DNA from: JAXGMQ01 sp040768585
GTDB taxonomy: Bacteria; Caldisericota; Caldisericia; JAAYUI01
NCBI GenBank assembly: GCA_040768585.1
Contig: JAXGMQ010000001.1
Coordinates: forward strand, 1,984,001 to 2,048,000
Direction: 5' to 3'
DNA length: 64,000 bases
Shown piece by piece: positions 9,155 to 18,018 of the stretch (position 1 is the first letter of the stretch; the number at the start of each line of letters is the position of its first letter). The notes beneath the pieces were generated by a model. The model had not been told where the DNA came from, searched no databases, and worked only from the letters and a program-made list of their open reading frames with translations. The translations under genes and the position numbers were made by a program.

Positions 9155-10502
9155 AGATCATCTTGGCATTCTCATCCTGGCGCTGGGCTGCCTGTTTGCG
9201 GTGTTGGCAGTGTGGGCAGATTTCTTCATTGTTGCGGCAATTGTTGGTGTTCTTGCCCTCGCCGCCGCCGTCTTGTGGAAGCTTGAAATTGGAATTGGAC
9301 TCTTTGCATTTGCGGTTATTCTTGACAGTTTCCTGAGAAAAGCAGGTTCGATTGGTGGATTGTGGGATGAAGGACTTTTTATCCTCATTATCGCGGCGCT
9401 TGTTTGGCGACTTGTGAAAGAAAAAAGGAACACCTTCAACCCAACAGGACTCTGGTGGGCTGTGGCCGGCTTTGCAGTTGTTGCAGTTGTTTCTGGGTTA
9501 CTCTCAGGTTTGCCATATGGTCACATTATTACAGCTATTCGTTCAGTGCTTCAGGCTGTGATTCTGTTCGTTGTGATTGTAAACGCTGGATTCGATAGAA
9601 AGACAATTCTCCACATTACATCACTTCTGATAATCTGCGCTGCTGTTGTGGCGGGTTATGCCCTGCTTCAACGGGCGTCGGGAGTGTTTACTCCACAGGG
9701 TTGGCTCGATGTGCATGAGGCGACTCTTGTCACAAGAGCAACTAGTTTCCTGGGAAGCCCAAATGCAACGGCGGGTTTCCTAGCTCTCATCATACCAATC
9801 TCGATTGGTATGACCATGAAGGTAAAGAGATTCTGGTCGAAGGCATTTTGGCTTGTAATCACAGTTGTTATTATATTGGGTCTCTATGCCACCCTCAACA
9901 GAGCTGCGTGGATTGGACTAACCGGCGGTCTTGTTGTCTTTGCAATAGCTTCAGGCAAGAGGTGGTGGATAGGCGCTTTGCTGGCAGCCGTTGTCGCTGC
10001 AATTCTGTTTTTGCCAGACCTACGGATGCGCTTTGCTGGGATTTTTACCGAAGATTTCGCTTGGAGAGACCTGCAATATGGAAGGTCTTTCAGGTGGGCA
10101 ACAGCAATCGATATTTTCGGACAACACCCGATACTTGGTATTGGTCCCGGTGGATTTGGTGGCGCTGTGGCCTATGGAATCCAGGCATTTGGTGGGCTCT
10201 ACGTTGACAATTACTACCTTCTGATTCTCTCGAACTATGGTCTCGTTGGATTTGGTTTCTTTACCTTTATACTGATATCAAACATACGGGAAGCCTTTAA
10301 GGGGCTGAAAAAGGCTCTAATTGACGACCGTTTACTTGTAGCAGGATTTATTGGTGGTATGGTTGCGTTCATGATTCATCTGCTTGCTGAAAACTTGTGG
10401 CAAATAACGCCATTGATAGTCAGCTTTTGGCTGGTGGCAGGACTCGCAGCATCGTTTGCGTACCGTCCTGGGGAAGGAATCAAGTGCAAATCAGAGAACT
10501 GA
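9147..10502 (+). CDS. O-antigen ligase/polymerase-like (Wzy/WaaL) membrane protein
   Basis: The protein has about 451 residues with 11-12 hydrophobic segments and a large loop between the late helices. The segment ATSFLGSPNATAGFLALIIP and the later FGQHPILGIGPGGFG are typical of the Wzy_C (O-antigen ligase) superfamily, which transfers or polymerises lipid-linked glycans at the outer face of the membrane. No lipopolysaccharide genes are present nearby, so a role in glycosylating surface proteins or making a wall polysaccharide is more likely than O-antigen ligation. The start is ATG 9147; a TTG directly before it at 9144 is also possible. The gene overlaps both neighbours. Confidence 0.8.
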   Translation: MTRDHLGILILALGCLFAVLAVWADFFIVAAIVGVLALAAAVLWKLEIGIGLFAFAVILDSFLRKAGSIGGLWDEGLFILIIAALVWRLVKEKRNTFNPTGLWWAVAGFAVVAVVSGLLSGLPYGHIITAIRSVLQAVILFVVIVNAGFDRKTILHITSLLIICAAVVAGYALLQRASGVFTPQGWLDVHEATLVTRATSFLGSPNATAGFLALIIPISIGMTMKVKRFWSKAFWLVITVVIILGLYATLNRAAWIGLTGGLVVFAIASGKRWWIGALLAAVVAAILFLPDLRMRFAGIFTEDFAWRDLQYGRSFRWATAIDIFGQHPILGIGPGGFGGAVAYGIQAFGGLYVDNYYLLILSNYGLVGFGFFTFILISNIREAFKGLKKALIDDRLLVAGFIGGMVAFMIHLLAENLWQITPLIVSFWLVAGLAASFAYRPGEGIKCKSEN

Positions 10503-10870
10503 TGGAGAAGGAAGTCATCTTCGTCTTTGAGGAAACGAGTCTCAAGGAGGTCGTTGAACTTCTTTGTGAAAGAAGGATAAACGGCATTCCGGTTGTTAAT
10601 TCTGACCACAGGGTTGTTGGTGTTGTGACTGTGTCAGACATTATCCACAGAACTGAGATGTTCGATTCAGATTTTGACTCAGAGTCTCTCGGCAAAGTCA
10701 GAGCATCCCAACTTATGACACGTAATCCAATCATGCTTGGCCCTGATGCAGATATCGATCAACCACTTGCAATCTTTGCCGCAATTAGCATCAAACAGAT
10801 ACCGATTGTCGAAGATGGACAACTCGTGGGAATTCTTGGAAGGAAAGACCTTATTAAAGGTTTGCTTTAA
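10484..10870 (+). CDS. Tandem CBS-domain protein
   Basis: The protein has 128 residues, consisting almost only of two CBS domains: about 1-60 (RELMEKEV ... VVGVVTVSDIIHR) and about 72-128 (ASQLMTRNPIMLGPD ... LVGILGRKDLIKGL). Paired CBS domains bind adenine nucleotides or related ligands and usually regulate another protein. No partner domain is fused. The GTG start at 10484 is chosen because a GGAAGG stretch lies just upstream and the motif begins there; the frame is open further upstream but the added residues look non-native. It overlaps the ligase-like gene end and is 2 bases before glyQ. Confidence 0.8.
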   Translation: MQIRELMEKEVIFVFEETSLKEVVELLCERRINGIPVVNSDHRVVGVVTVSDIIHRTEMFDSDFDSESLGKVRASQLMTRNPIMLGPDADIDQPLAIFAAISIKQIPIVEDGQLVGILGRKDLIKGLL

Positions 10871-10872
10871 TC

Positions 10873-11718
10873 ATGAATATTGAGAGTACAATTTTTGAGT
10901 TGAAGAAATATTGGCGTGACCAAGGCTGTCTGATTGCTGAACCATATGATATTGAGGTTGGCGCAGGCACAATGGTTCCAAAAAGCTTCTTTAGCACGCT
11001 TGGAGAAAAGCCGTGGAGTGTCGCCTATGTCCAGCCTTCAAGACGACCAGCAGACGGTCGATATGGCGATAATCCCTACAGATTCTACATTCATCATCAA
11101 TTTCAAGTCATCCTCAAACCACCACCAAAAGACGTTCAGGACATATACCTAGAGTCTCTGAAGGTCATTGGAATAGACTACGAAAAGCACGACATGCGTT
11201 TCATAGAGGACAACTGGGAGTCTCCCACCCTTGGCGCCGCCGGTGTCGGCTGGGAAGTGTGGATGGATGGTCAGGAAGTGACTCAGTTCACCTATTTCCA
11301 GCAAGTCGGCGGAATCCAGCTCAATCCACCATCGGTAGAACTTACCTACGGCATTGAACGACTCGCGATGTACTCCGAGAAGATTGAGAATGGGTTTGAC
11401 CTCAAGTGGAATGACAATGTCACGTATGGTCAGCTTAGAAAAAAAGAGGAGTATGAGCTTTGCAAGTATGCCTTTGAGCTTGCCGATATTGATTCACTAA
11501 TGACAATGCTTGAGATATGCGAGAAGGAATCCAACAGGTGTATTGAGCAGGGATTGGTCGCTCCTGCGTATGAGTTTGCTCTCAAGTGCTCTCACTTTTT
11601 CAATATTCTCGATGCCAGAGGTGCGATATCTGTATCCGAGAGAGCAGTCATGATAAAACGCGTCAGAACACTAACAAGCAAATGCGCCAAGGCGTATGTG
11701 GAGGCGCAGGATGCCTAA
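10873..11718 (+). CDS. glyQ: Glycine--tRNA ligase alpha subunit
   Basis: This 281-residue catalytic subunit is characteristic of the bacterial alpha2-beta2 glycyl-tRNA synthetase. Conserved blocks include YWRDQGCLI, GAGTMVP, YVQPSRRPADGRYG, FIEDNWESPTLGAAG and GGIQLNPPSVELTYGIERLA, which form the class II catalytic site. The length matches the family. It acts with the beta subunit encoded immediately downstream, whose start lies within the last codons of this gene. No clear Shine-Dalgarno sequence precedes the ATG, so translation probably depends on the upstream gene. Confidence 0.96.
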   Translation: MNIESTIFELKKYWRDQGCLIAEPYDIEVGAGTMVPKSFFSTLGEKPWSVAYVQPSRRPADGRYGDNPYRFYIHHQFQVILKPPPKDVQDIYLESLKVIGIDYEKHDMRFIEDNWESPTLGAAGVGWEVWMDGQEVTQFTYFQQVGGIQLNPPSVELTYGIERLAMYSEKIENGFDLKWNDNVTYGQLRKKEEYELCKYAFELADIDSLMTMLEICEKESNRCIEQGLVAPAYEFALKCSHFFNILDARGAISVSERAVMIKRVRTLTSKCAKAYVEAQDA

Positions 11719-13783
11719 CCTGTTAATTGAGATCGGTACCGAGGAACTACCAGACAAACAAATTCTTAGTGCCGCAAAATACTTGCAGGGACAGTTTTTG
11801 TCAAGAATTGATGCTGCTGGGATAGATCATGACACTCCTAAGCTAATAGCAACTCCACGTCGTCTAGGACTGTATTTCTCAGACATAAGTCTTTCTGGTT
11901 CATCCTCTGTTGAAGAGCTTAAAGGCCCCCCAAAGAAGATGTGTTTTGACGGAGATGGTAATCCAACAAAAGCCCTTGAGGGGTTTGCTATAAAGGCCGG
12001 AATATCAACATCCGAGGTTGGTTTTAAGGACTTTGGAAAAACTGAGAATGCTTTTGCTTCTGTGCAGAAAGATGGCGAGAAACTCCCTGATGTCATTGCC
12101 AACGATTTCCCCAAGATGTTACTCTCATATCCACATCCGCACTCAATGAGATGGGATGAGACAGGAATCTCTTGGGTCAGGCCGATCCGCTGGATTGTGT
12201 GTTTACTCGATGATAAGGTACTACCACTAGTCATTGGAAATGTAGAATCAGACAGGTTTACAAGGACACCAAGACCAGAAAAAACAAAGATCATTGAGTT
12301 AGATAAAGCTCTACAATATTTTGAAAAGCTTGAAAATATGGGCGTTTACTCCAACTATGATGGGAGAAAGACCTATATTTATCAACAAGCAGAAAAGCTT
12401 GGACAGGGCAAGGGTATAAAGCCATTAAAAGACGAAAGGCTCCTTGACGAATTGGCTGGCATTGTGGAGCGTCCGAACATCATAGTTGGAGAATTTCCGA
12501 GGGAATATATCGATACGACCCCAGAGCTAATTCTGAAGTCGGTCTTAATATCTGACCTTCGTTGTATCCCCTTCACCGACGCAAATGGGAAACTCACCAA
12601 TACCTTTGCAATCGTCTCCAACTCTCCAAAAGAAATCAGCGACACAGTTCTCGCTGGAGGCAAAAAGGTTCTTCTTGGAAAACTTGCCGATGCAAAATTC
12701 TTCTACCAAAATGACAGAAAGAAAAAACTCCAGGATTTTGCCCTCGATATTTCAGGAATAGCATTCATTAGAAATCTTGGAAACCTTGAGGATAAGGTAT
12801 CAAGGATGCAGTCGATTTCAACTGAGATTGCACAAGCTACTGCCATTGACGGGAAAGAGTTGGAACTGGCTTGCAAGCTTTGCAAAGCAGACCTTGCCAC
12901 ATCGCTGGTTCGTGAACACGATGAGCTCCAGGGACTGATTGGTGGTCTGTACGCAAAAGAAGACGGAATCAACGAAGATATTTGCGAAGCGATTGCGTCA
13001 CACTATCTACCTGCTGGTGAGAGCGACCCGCTGCCTGATGGTAAGTTGGGACAAGTTCTTTCGTTGGTCGACAAGGTAGATTCGCTTGTGAATCTGATCG
13101 CCTCCGGTAATGCTCCAAAGGGTTCAGCTGACCCCCTTGGTGTGAGGCGATACGCCTTCACAACCCTTAGAATATTGCTTGATGGAAACGTTGATATCGA
13201 CTTCATAAAAATCATTGCAGCTGCAGCCAAACACTCACACATCAAATCGGAAACAGCGGTTGAAGATACAGTCGATTTTGTGCTGCCCAGACTTGAAAAA
13301 CTCCTTCGGGACAAAGACTATCGCTACGATGTCATAAGAGCATCGGTTGCTCCTGGAATTAACTACGTCAAAGCAGTGGAGAACAGATGTGAGGCTATCT
13401 CAGAAGTCTACGAAAAGCCGGAATTCACAGGTATCGTAGAGACTGCAAAGAGATTGAAAAACATACTCAAGGACTGGAATGACACCGAGTATGATGAAAA
13501 GCTTTTCGCAGAGGGCGCCGAAAGGGAGTTTTTTGGGCAGGTAAAATCCACGTTTGAAAAAGCGAAAGACGTAAAGCTCATGGCGTCAAGTGCAAGTGAC
13601 TTTGCGTCAATCAAGTCCGAACTCGAAGAACTTATTAAACTAACACCACATGCCGAAAGCTACTTTGACTCCGTCATGGTTAATGTCGATGACGAAAAGA
13701 TACGCAGTAATCGAAAGAATTTTCTATCATGGCTGCTTGATGAAATCACAAAGTTTGCCGATTTCACACAAATAGCTATCTGA
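11711..13783 (+). CDS. glyS: Glycine--tRNA ligase beta subunit
   Basis: The protein has 690 residues, a full-length beta subunit that recognises tRNA-Gly. It opens with the family hallmark MPNLLIEIGTEELP and includes ATPRRLG, GPPKK, MRWDETGISWVRPIRW and ADPLGVRRYA (HD-like and anticodon-binding regions). The start at 11711 is preferred over an in-frame ATG at 11696 because GGAGG (11700-11704) precedes it by 6 bases and the conserved N-terminus begins here. It overlaps glyQ by 8 bp, and the ferredoxin-like gene follows after 8 bases. Confidence 0.96.
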   Translation: MPNLLIEIGTEELPDKQILSAAKYLQGQFLSRIDAAGIDHDTPKLIATPRRLGLYFSDISLSGSSSVEELKGPPKKMCFDGDGNPTKALEGFAIKAGISTSEVGFKDFGKTENAFASVQKDGEKLPDVIANDFPKMLLSYPHPHSMRWDETGISWVRPIRWIVCLLDDKVLPLVIGNVESDRFTRTPRPEKTKIIELDKALQYFEKLENMGVYSNYDGRKTYIYQQAEKLGQGKGIKPLKDERLLDELAGIVERPNIIVGEFPREYIDTTPELILKSVLISDLRCIPFTDANGKLTNTFAIVSNSPKEISDTVLAGGKKVLLGKLADAKFFYQNDRKKKLQDFALDISGIAFIRNLGNLEDKVSRMQSISTEIAQATAIDGKELELACKLCKADLATSLVREHDELQGLIGGLYAKEDGINEDICEAIASHYLPAGESDPLPDGKLGQVLSLVDKVDSLVNLIASGNAPKGSADPLGVRRYAFTTLRILLDGNVDIDFIKIIAAAAKHSHIKSETAVEDTVDFVLPRLEKLLRDKDYRYDVIRASVAPGINYVKAVENRCEAISEVYEKPEFTGIVETAKRLKNILKDWNDTEYDEKLFAEGAEREFFGQVKSTFEKAKDVKLMASSASDFASIKSELEELIKLTPHAESYFDSVMVNVDDEKIRSNRKNFLSWLLDEITKFADFTQIAI

Positions 13784-13791
13784 GGAAGAAA

Positions 13792-13992
13792 ATGAGCACA
13801 TACAAGGTTGAACTATTTCGAAAGTTCTGCAAATCATGCCAGATTTGTCTGAGGATTTGCCCGAAACAGGTATTTTCCATCAACGAAAGAGGACAGGTTA
13901 TAGTCGAGGACGACTCAAGATGTATTGGTTGCATGCAGTGTTGCAACCTCTGTCCAGACTTCGCGTTGGAGGTTACGAAAAATGGCGACTAA
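13792..13992 (+). CDS. korD: 2-oxoacid:ferredoxin oxidoreductase delta (ferredoxin-like) subunit
   Basis: The 66-residue protein has two 4Fe-4S motifs: C-x2-C-x2-C-x3-CP in KFCKSCQICLRICPKQ and the second in CIGCMQCCNLCPD. It matches the small delta subunit of archaeal/anaerobe-type 2-oxoacid oxidoreductases and would pass electrons between the TPP site and external ferredoxin. GAGGAAG lies before the ATG. The gene overlaps the alpha-subunit gene by 11 bp and starts the four-subunit cluster. Confidence 0.88.
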   Translation: MSTYKVELFRKFCKSCQICLRICPKQVFSINERGQVIVEDDSRCIGCMQCCNLCPDFALEVTKNGD

Positions 13993-15103
13993 GTCATATC
14001 TTTGGCAGGGCTCATATGCAACAAGCCAGGGAGCCTGTAAAGCTGGAGTGAATTTCTTCGCAGGATATCCAATTACGCCCTCTACCGAGGTTGCCGAGGT
14101 GATGTCCTGGGAACTTCCACAGCGTGGTGGTGTTTTCATCCAGATGGAGGATGAGATCGCATCAATCACAGCTTTGATCGGCGCTTCTTTGGCCGGCGCA
14201 AAGGCAATCACAGCAACGTCTGGCCCTGGATTCTCCCTTATGCAGGAGGGTCTGGGATATGCCAAGATGGTTGAAGCGCCTCTTGTCATTGTGAACGTTA
14301 TGCGTGGTGGCCCTTCGACCGGTCTCCCCACAAAACCCACACAAGCCGATTTTATGCAGGCAAAGTGGGGAACACATGGCGATTCTCCCGCTATCGTTGT
14401 TTGCCCATCATCGGTCAAGGAAAGCTATTTCCTTATGATTCATGCGATCAACCTTTCAGAGCGATTCAGAACACCTGTCATTTTTTTAACCGATGAGGGT
14501 GTTGCTCATATGAGAGAACGAGTTGACATAGACCTCGACGCAGATGTCTATATCGAACCCAGGAAGCAACCCGGCAGACACTCACAATATTTGACATTCA
14601 AACCCGACGAAGACCTTGTCCCTCATCAGGCGCGATTCGGCACTGGTTATCGCACGGTTATCACAGGTCTCTATCACGATGAATCGGGTTTCCAGAATAC
14701 CACCAGAGAGATTGCATACTCAGTCCAAAAGAGACTCATCGACAAGGTCGACCTCTATCTTGACCACATAACCAATGTTGAGGAAACAAACCTCGATGAT
14801 GCTGAACTTGCCTTTGTTTCGTATGGCATCACATCCAGAACGGTTCAAGAAGTAATCCACACGGCAAACAATCCAAAGTGGGGAGCCCTCAGACTTATCA
14901 CCCTCTGGCCATTTGACGACAAGCTCATTGCTAAAAAGCTTGAGAATGTGAAGACCCTCATAGTTCCAGAACTCAACATGGGTCAGATGGTTCGAGAACT
15001 ACAGAGATTGTTTGGTTCAGAAAAGAAGATAATCCCGGTGAACAGGTGGGATGGAGAGCTGATAACACCTCAAGAGCTTCAAAAGGTGGCTGAGTCATTA
15101 TGA
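13982..15103 (+). CDS. korA: 2-oxoacid:ferredoxin oxidoreductase alpha subunit (KorA-like)
   Basis: The 373-residue protein belongs to the pyruvate/2-oxoglutarate:ferredoxin oxidoreductase alpha family. Family features are GYPITPSTE near the N-terminus, QMEDEIASI, ATSGPGFSLMQE and RGGPSTGLPTKPTQAD, the last being typical of KorA/OorA-type enzymes. With the beta and gamma subunits it would reversibly convert 2-oxoglutarate and CoA to succinyl-CoA with ferredoxin; a branched-chain oxoacid substrate remains possible. The start at 13982 (MATKSYLW) has GGAGG about 10 bases upstream and begins the conserved fold; the open frame upstream is out-of-frame ferredoxin sequence. It overlaps the beta gene by 4 bp. 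Confidence 0.9.
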   Translation: MATKSYLWQGSYATSQGACKAGVNFFAGYPITPSTEVAEVMSWELPQRGGVFIQMEDEIASITALIGASLAGAKAITATSGPGFSLMQEGLGYAKMVEAPLVIVNVMRGGPSTGLPTKPTQADFMQAKWGTHGDSPAIVVCPSSVKESYFLMIHAINLSERFRTPVIFLTDEGVAHMRERVDIDLDADVYIEPRKQPGRHSQYLTFKPDEDLVPHQARFGTGYRTVITGLYHDESGFQNTTREIAYSVQKRLIDKVDLYLDHITNVEETNLDDAELAFVSYGITSRTVQEVIHTANNPKWGALRLITLWPFDDKLIAKKLENVKTLIVPELNMGQMVRELQRLFGSEKKIIPVNRWDGELITPQELQKVAESL

Positions 15104-15924
15104 GAGAACAGATGCTAAAGTACATGAAGCAGGATAAGCTTCCTCATGTTTTTTGTCCTGGTTGTGGCAATGGAACAGTGATGCATGCCATGTTCAAAGC
15201 CATCGACGAGCTTCAGCTTGATACAACTCAGATTCTCATCGTTGGTGGAATTGGTTGTTCTTCAAGAATCGCGACATACACAATCTTTGACTCGCTTCAT
15301 ACCCTCCATGGCAGAGCTCTTCCGTTCGCAATTGGCGCTAAGCTTGCCAACCCAAGCCTTAAGGTTATCGTGATTACAGGCGATGGCGATGCTTCCTCCA
15401 TTGGTGGAAATCACCTCATCCACGCAGCAAGACGCAACATGAGTTTGTCTGTGTTTATAGTTAATAACTATACATATGGCATGACAGGTGGTCAGTACAG
15501 TCCAACAACACCAATTGGTTCTTTCACAGCAACATCACCATGCGGACATGTTGAACAGCCCTTTAGCATTACTGACTTGCTTGTTGGTGCTGGAGCGCCG
15601 TTTGTTGCCCGAACAGGAACATTCTATTTCAACGAGATGGTGTCGCTTATGAAAAAGGCCCTGGTCAATGACAGCTTCTCGGCGATTGATATCTTCACCC
15701 AGTGTCCAACAAACTATGGCAGATCAAACCGTCTTGGCAATCCATTTGATCTGATGAAATCTCAATCGGATATTCTTGTTCCAAAAGGCAAGTTTGAGCA
15801 AATGACCGAAGAGGAACGAGAGGGTAAATTTGCGAGGGGGCTTATCAGAGACGCAAAGATACCAACTTTCATGGATCACTACAAAGCATGCGTTTTACTC
15901 ACTCGAAGGGGGGTTAGACGATGA
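15100..15924 (+). CDS. korB: 2-oxoacid:ferredoxin oxidoreductase beta subunit (TPP-binding)
   Basis: The 274-residue protein binds thiamine pyrophosphate. It shows HVFCPGCGNG with the cluster-associated CPGCG, GGIGCSSR, and the TPP/Mg motif GDGDASSIGGNH followed by NNYTYGMTGGQYSPTTP. These are typical of KorB-type subunits. The start codon overlaps the alpha-subunit stop (ATGA) and its own stop overlaps the gamma start in the same way, so the subunits are translationally coupled in fixed ratio. Substrate preference cannot be read with certainty. Confidence 0.92.
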   Translation: MREQMLKYMKQDKLPHVFCPGCGNGTVMHAMFKAIDELQLDTTQILIVGGIGCSSRIATYTIFDSLHTLHGRALPFAIGAKLANPSLKVIVITGDGDASSIGGNHLIHAARRNMSLSVFIVNNYTYGMTGGQYSPTTPIGSFTATSPCGHVEQPFSITDLLVGAGAPFVARTGTFYFNEMVSLMKKALVNDSFSAIDIFTQCPTNYGRSNRLGNPFDLMKSQSDILVPKGKFEQMTEEEREGKFARGLIRDAKIPTFMDHYKACVLLTRRGVRR

Positions 15925-16514
15925 CCCCAACTTGGAATGATGTCAAAGATAAACTCTTTGGTGGTAGGAAGGCTGAGGCAGTAAGGTTCACAGGCTCAGG
16001 CGGTCACGGTCTTATCACAGCGTCTGTAATCCTTGCCAGGGCAGGAGTTTATGATGATATGAATGTCCTTCAGTCTCAGGTCTATGGAGCTGAGGCAAGA
16101 GGAGGAGCGACAAAGGGCGAGACCGTCATTCGAGATGGCCCAATCTATTTCCCAAAATTGGTCACACCCGATGTGTTGCTTGCACTCACCGATGAGGGAT
16201 TGTCTAAGTATGAAGAGGATGTTTCCGATGATGGGCTAATCATCTATGATTCGAGCCTTGTCCCGGAAAGGGCTGTAAAAAATAAGAAAACATTTGCAGT
16301 TGGTATACCGATGTGGGTTGAGCTTATCAAGGAACTCGGAAAGGGTGTTGCGATTAACATCGTATCCCTAGGCATCCTTGTTGGCATGACGGGCATTGTG
16401 ACAAAGCAGTCGCTTGAAAGAGCCGTTGTTGAATCATTTAGGGCTGAGTTCAAGGAAGGCAACCAGAAAGCGCTCAAGCTGGCTTATGAATTGGCGGAGG
16501 AAGCAAAGAGATGA
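15921..16514 (+). CDS. korC: 2-oxoacid:ferredoxin oxidoreductase gamma subunit
   Basis: The 197-residue gamma-domain protein contains FTGSGGHGLITASVILARAG near the start and SQVYGAEARGGATKGETVI, the conserved CoA/structural motifs of KorC/PorC subunits. Together with korD, korA and korB it completes a four-subunit enzyme in the order delta-alpha-beta-gamma. Its ATGA overlaps link it to korB on one side and glnA on the other, which is an unusual coupling of an oxoacid oxidoreductase to glutamine synthetase. Confidence 0.9.
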   Translation: MTPTWNDVKDKLFGGRKAEAVRFTGSGGHGLITASVILARAGVYDDMNVLQSQVYGAEARGGATKGETVIRDGPIYFPKLVTPDVLLALTDEGLSKYEEDVSDDGLIIYDSSLVPERAVKNKKTFAVGIPMWVELIKELGKGVAINIVSLGILVGMTGIVTKQSLERAVVESFRAEFKEGNQKALKLAYELAEEAKR

Positions 16515-17923
16515 GTAAATTCAAAAACATAATAAACAAAATACATGAGAATGATTGCGATATGGTGGATTTCAAGATTGTTGATGCTTTTGGCAGACTC
16601 CACCATTTGACGATCCCCGCCACCTCAATCACTGAGAGGAGCCTTGAGTTCGGGTTTGGTTTTGATGGTTCAAACTTTGGTTTCGCAAAGACATCTCGCT
16701 CTGACTTTATTGCCAGACCTGTTGTTGGCGACGATGTGGTCATCGACCCATGCTATGATGAGCCAGTTGCCTCATTCCTGTGCGATGTATACGAGGCTGC
16801 CGAGACAGTGAAGCCATATGAATCTGACCCAAGGTCAGTGCTTCGCAAAGCCCGTGACTACATGAGAGGTCTTGGTGTGGCGATGGATTCTTTCTGGGCG
16901 CCTGAGCTTGAGTTCCACCTTTTTGATGGAATCAAACTTCGCACAGAACCACATGCCCAGATGTTTGAGATTATATCGTCAGAGGGTTACTGGGGCGATG
17001 CCGAGGACGATTGGCAGTCAGCGGTTCGTATTCCAAAAAAGGCCGGTTATCACATTGTTCCGCCACACGACACCAACTACGACATCAGAGCTGAAGCAGC
17101 CAGAATCCTCAACGAACTCGGTTATTCGGTGAAGTACCACCACCATGAGGTAGGTGGCCCTTCGCAGCAGGAGGTCGAGTTTAACCTCATCGAGATGCAA
17201 AAAGCTGCCGATGGAATTATTTGGGGCAAATACATCATCAGAAATGTCGCCGCCGAAATGGGTCTCCATGCAACGTTCATCCCAAAGCCAATCCATGGAG
17301 AAGCTGGCAATGGCATGCATGTTCACCACATGCTTATCGGCGAAAACAACTCCTATGTCTTCTCAGACCCAACAGGTTATATGGGTTTGTCGAAACTTGC
17401 GCTCTCGTTCCTTGCTGGTGTCCTTTCCCATGCCCCTGCTCTTACCGCCATTTCTAACCCATCGACCAACTCGTACAAACGCCTCGTCAGAGGATACGAA
17501 GCCCCTTGCAATGTGTGTTATGGCATGGCTAACCGCAATGCCGCCGTTAGAATCCCCGCCTATGCAACTACTCCCGAAGAGAAGAGGTTTGAGTACAGAG
17601 TAGGCGATGCGACCGCAAACCCGTACCTTATGATTTCAGCAATCCTCATGGCCGGACTCGATGGTGTCAAGAAGAACATGAATCCAGAGGGCAAGTTTGG
17701 GCCTCTTGAAAAAATGAGCGAAGATTGGACACCGCCAACCAATGTTCCAGCCTCTCTCAAGGAAGCACTCGAAGAGCTCCAGAAAGACCACGACTTCCTC
17801 ACAGAGGGCGGAGTTTTCACCAAAACAATGATTGAGAAGTTCATAGACGACAAGACACAAGACAGCCTCAGACTCGAACGAACCCCCCATCCGATTGAGT
17901 TTGAGATGTATGATTTTATTTAG
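16511..17923 (+). CDS. glnA: Glutamine synthetase, type I
   Basis: The 470-residue protein makes glutamine from glutamate, ammonia and ATP. Visible motifs are GFGFDGSNFGF, APELEFHLF, VGGPSQQEVEFN, GNGMHVHHM (substrate/metal site), NPSTNSYKRLVRGYEAP and RFEYRVGDATANPYL. The region where the adenylylated Tyr of E. coli GlnA lies reads EDWTPPTNVPASL and has no Tyr, so control by adenylylation is unlikely. The start overlaps korC by 4 bp. An intrinsic terminator follows 30 bases after the stop, marking the operon end. Placing nitrogen assimilation directly behind a 2-oxoglutarate-type oxidoreductase suggests co-regulation of carbon skeleton and nitrogen flow. Confidence 0.95.
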   Translation: MSKFKNIINKIHENDCDMVDFKIVDAFGRLHHLTIPATSITERSLEFGFGFDGSNFGFAKTSRSDFIARPVVGDDVVIDPCYDEPVASFLCDVYEAAETVKPYESDPRSVLRKARDYMRGLGVAMDSFWAPELEFHLFDGIKLRTEPHAQMFEIISSEGYWGDAEDDWQSAVRIPKKAGYHIVPPHDTNYDIRAEAARILNELGYSVKYHHHEVGGPSQQEVEFNLIEMQKAADGIIWGKYIIRNVAAEMGLHATFIPKPIHGEAGNGMHVHHMLIGENNSYVFSDPTGYMGLSKLALSFLAGVLSHAPALTAISNPSTNSYKRLVRGYEAPCNVCYGMANRNAAVRIPAYATTPEEKRFEYRVGDATANPYLMISAILMAGLDGVKKNMNPEGKFGPLEKMSEDWTPPTNVPASLKEALEELQKDHDFLTEGGVFTKTMIEKFIDDKTQDSLRLERTPHPIEFEMYDFI

Positions 17924-17952
17924 ATAGATAGCCAGAAAAAACTTTGATTCTC

Positions 17953-17984
17953 AACTCCCCATGTTTGACATGGGGAGTTTTTTA
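17953..17984 (+). terminator. Intrinsic terminator after glnA
   Basis: An 11-bp perfect stem (17953-17963 with 17969-17979, arms AACTCCCCATG/CATGGGGAGTT), a 5-nt loop and a following T-run end the 17-gene operon. The next gene begins 35 bases later with its own ribosome binding site. Confidence 0.9.
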
Positions 17985-18018
17985 TGCAATGTTAGTCATA
18001 GGTTTAAGGAGGGTAGGC

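Noticed and set aside
17944..18018. N-terminal extension of the tyrosine recombinase
   Set aside because: The added codons come from the glnA terminator stem; AAGGAGG supports the start at 18019.
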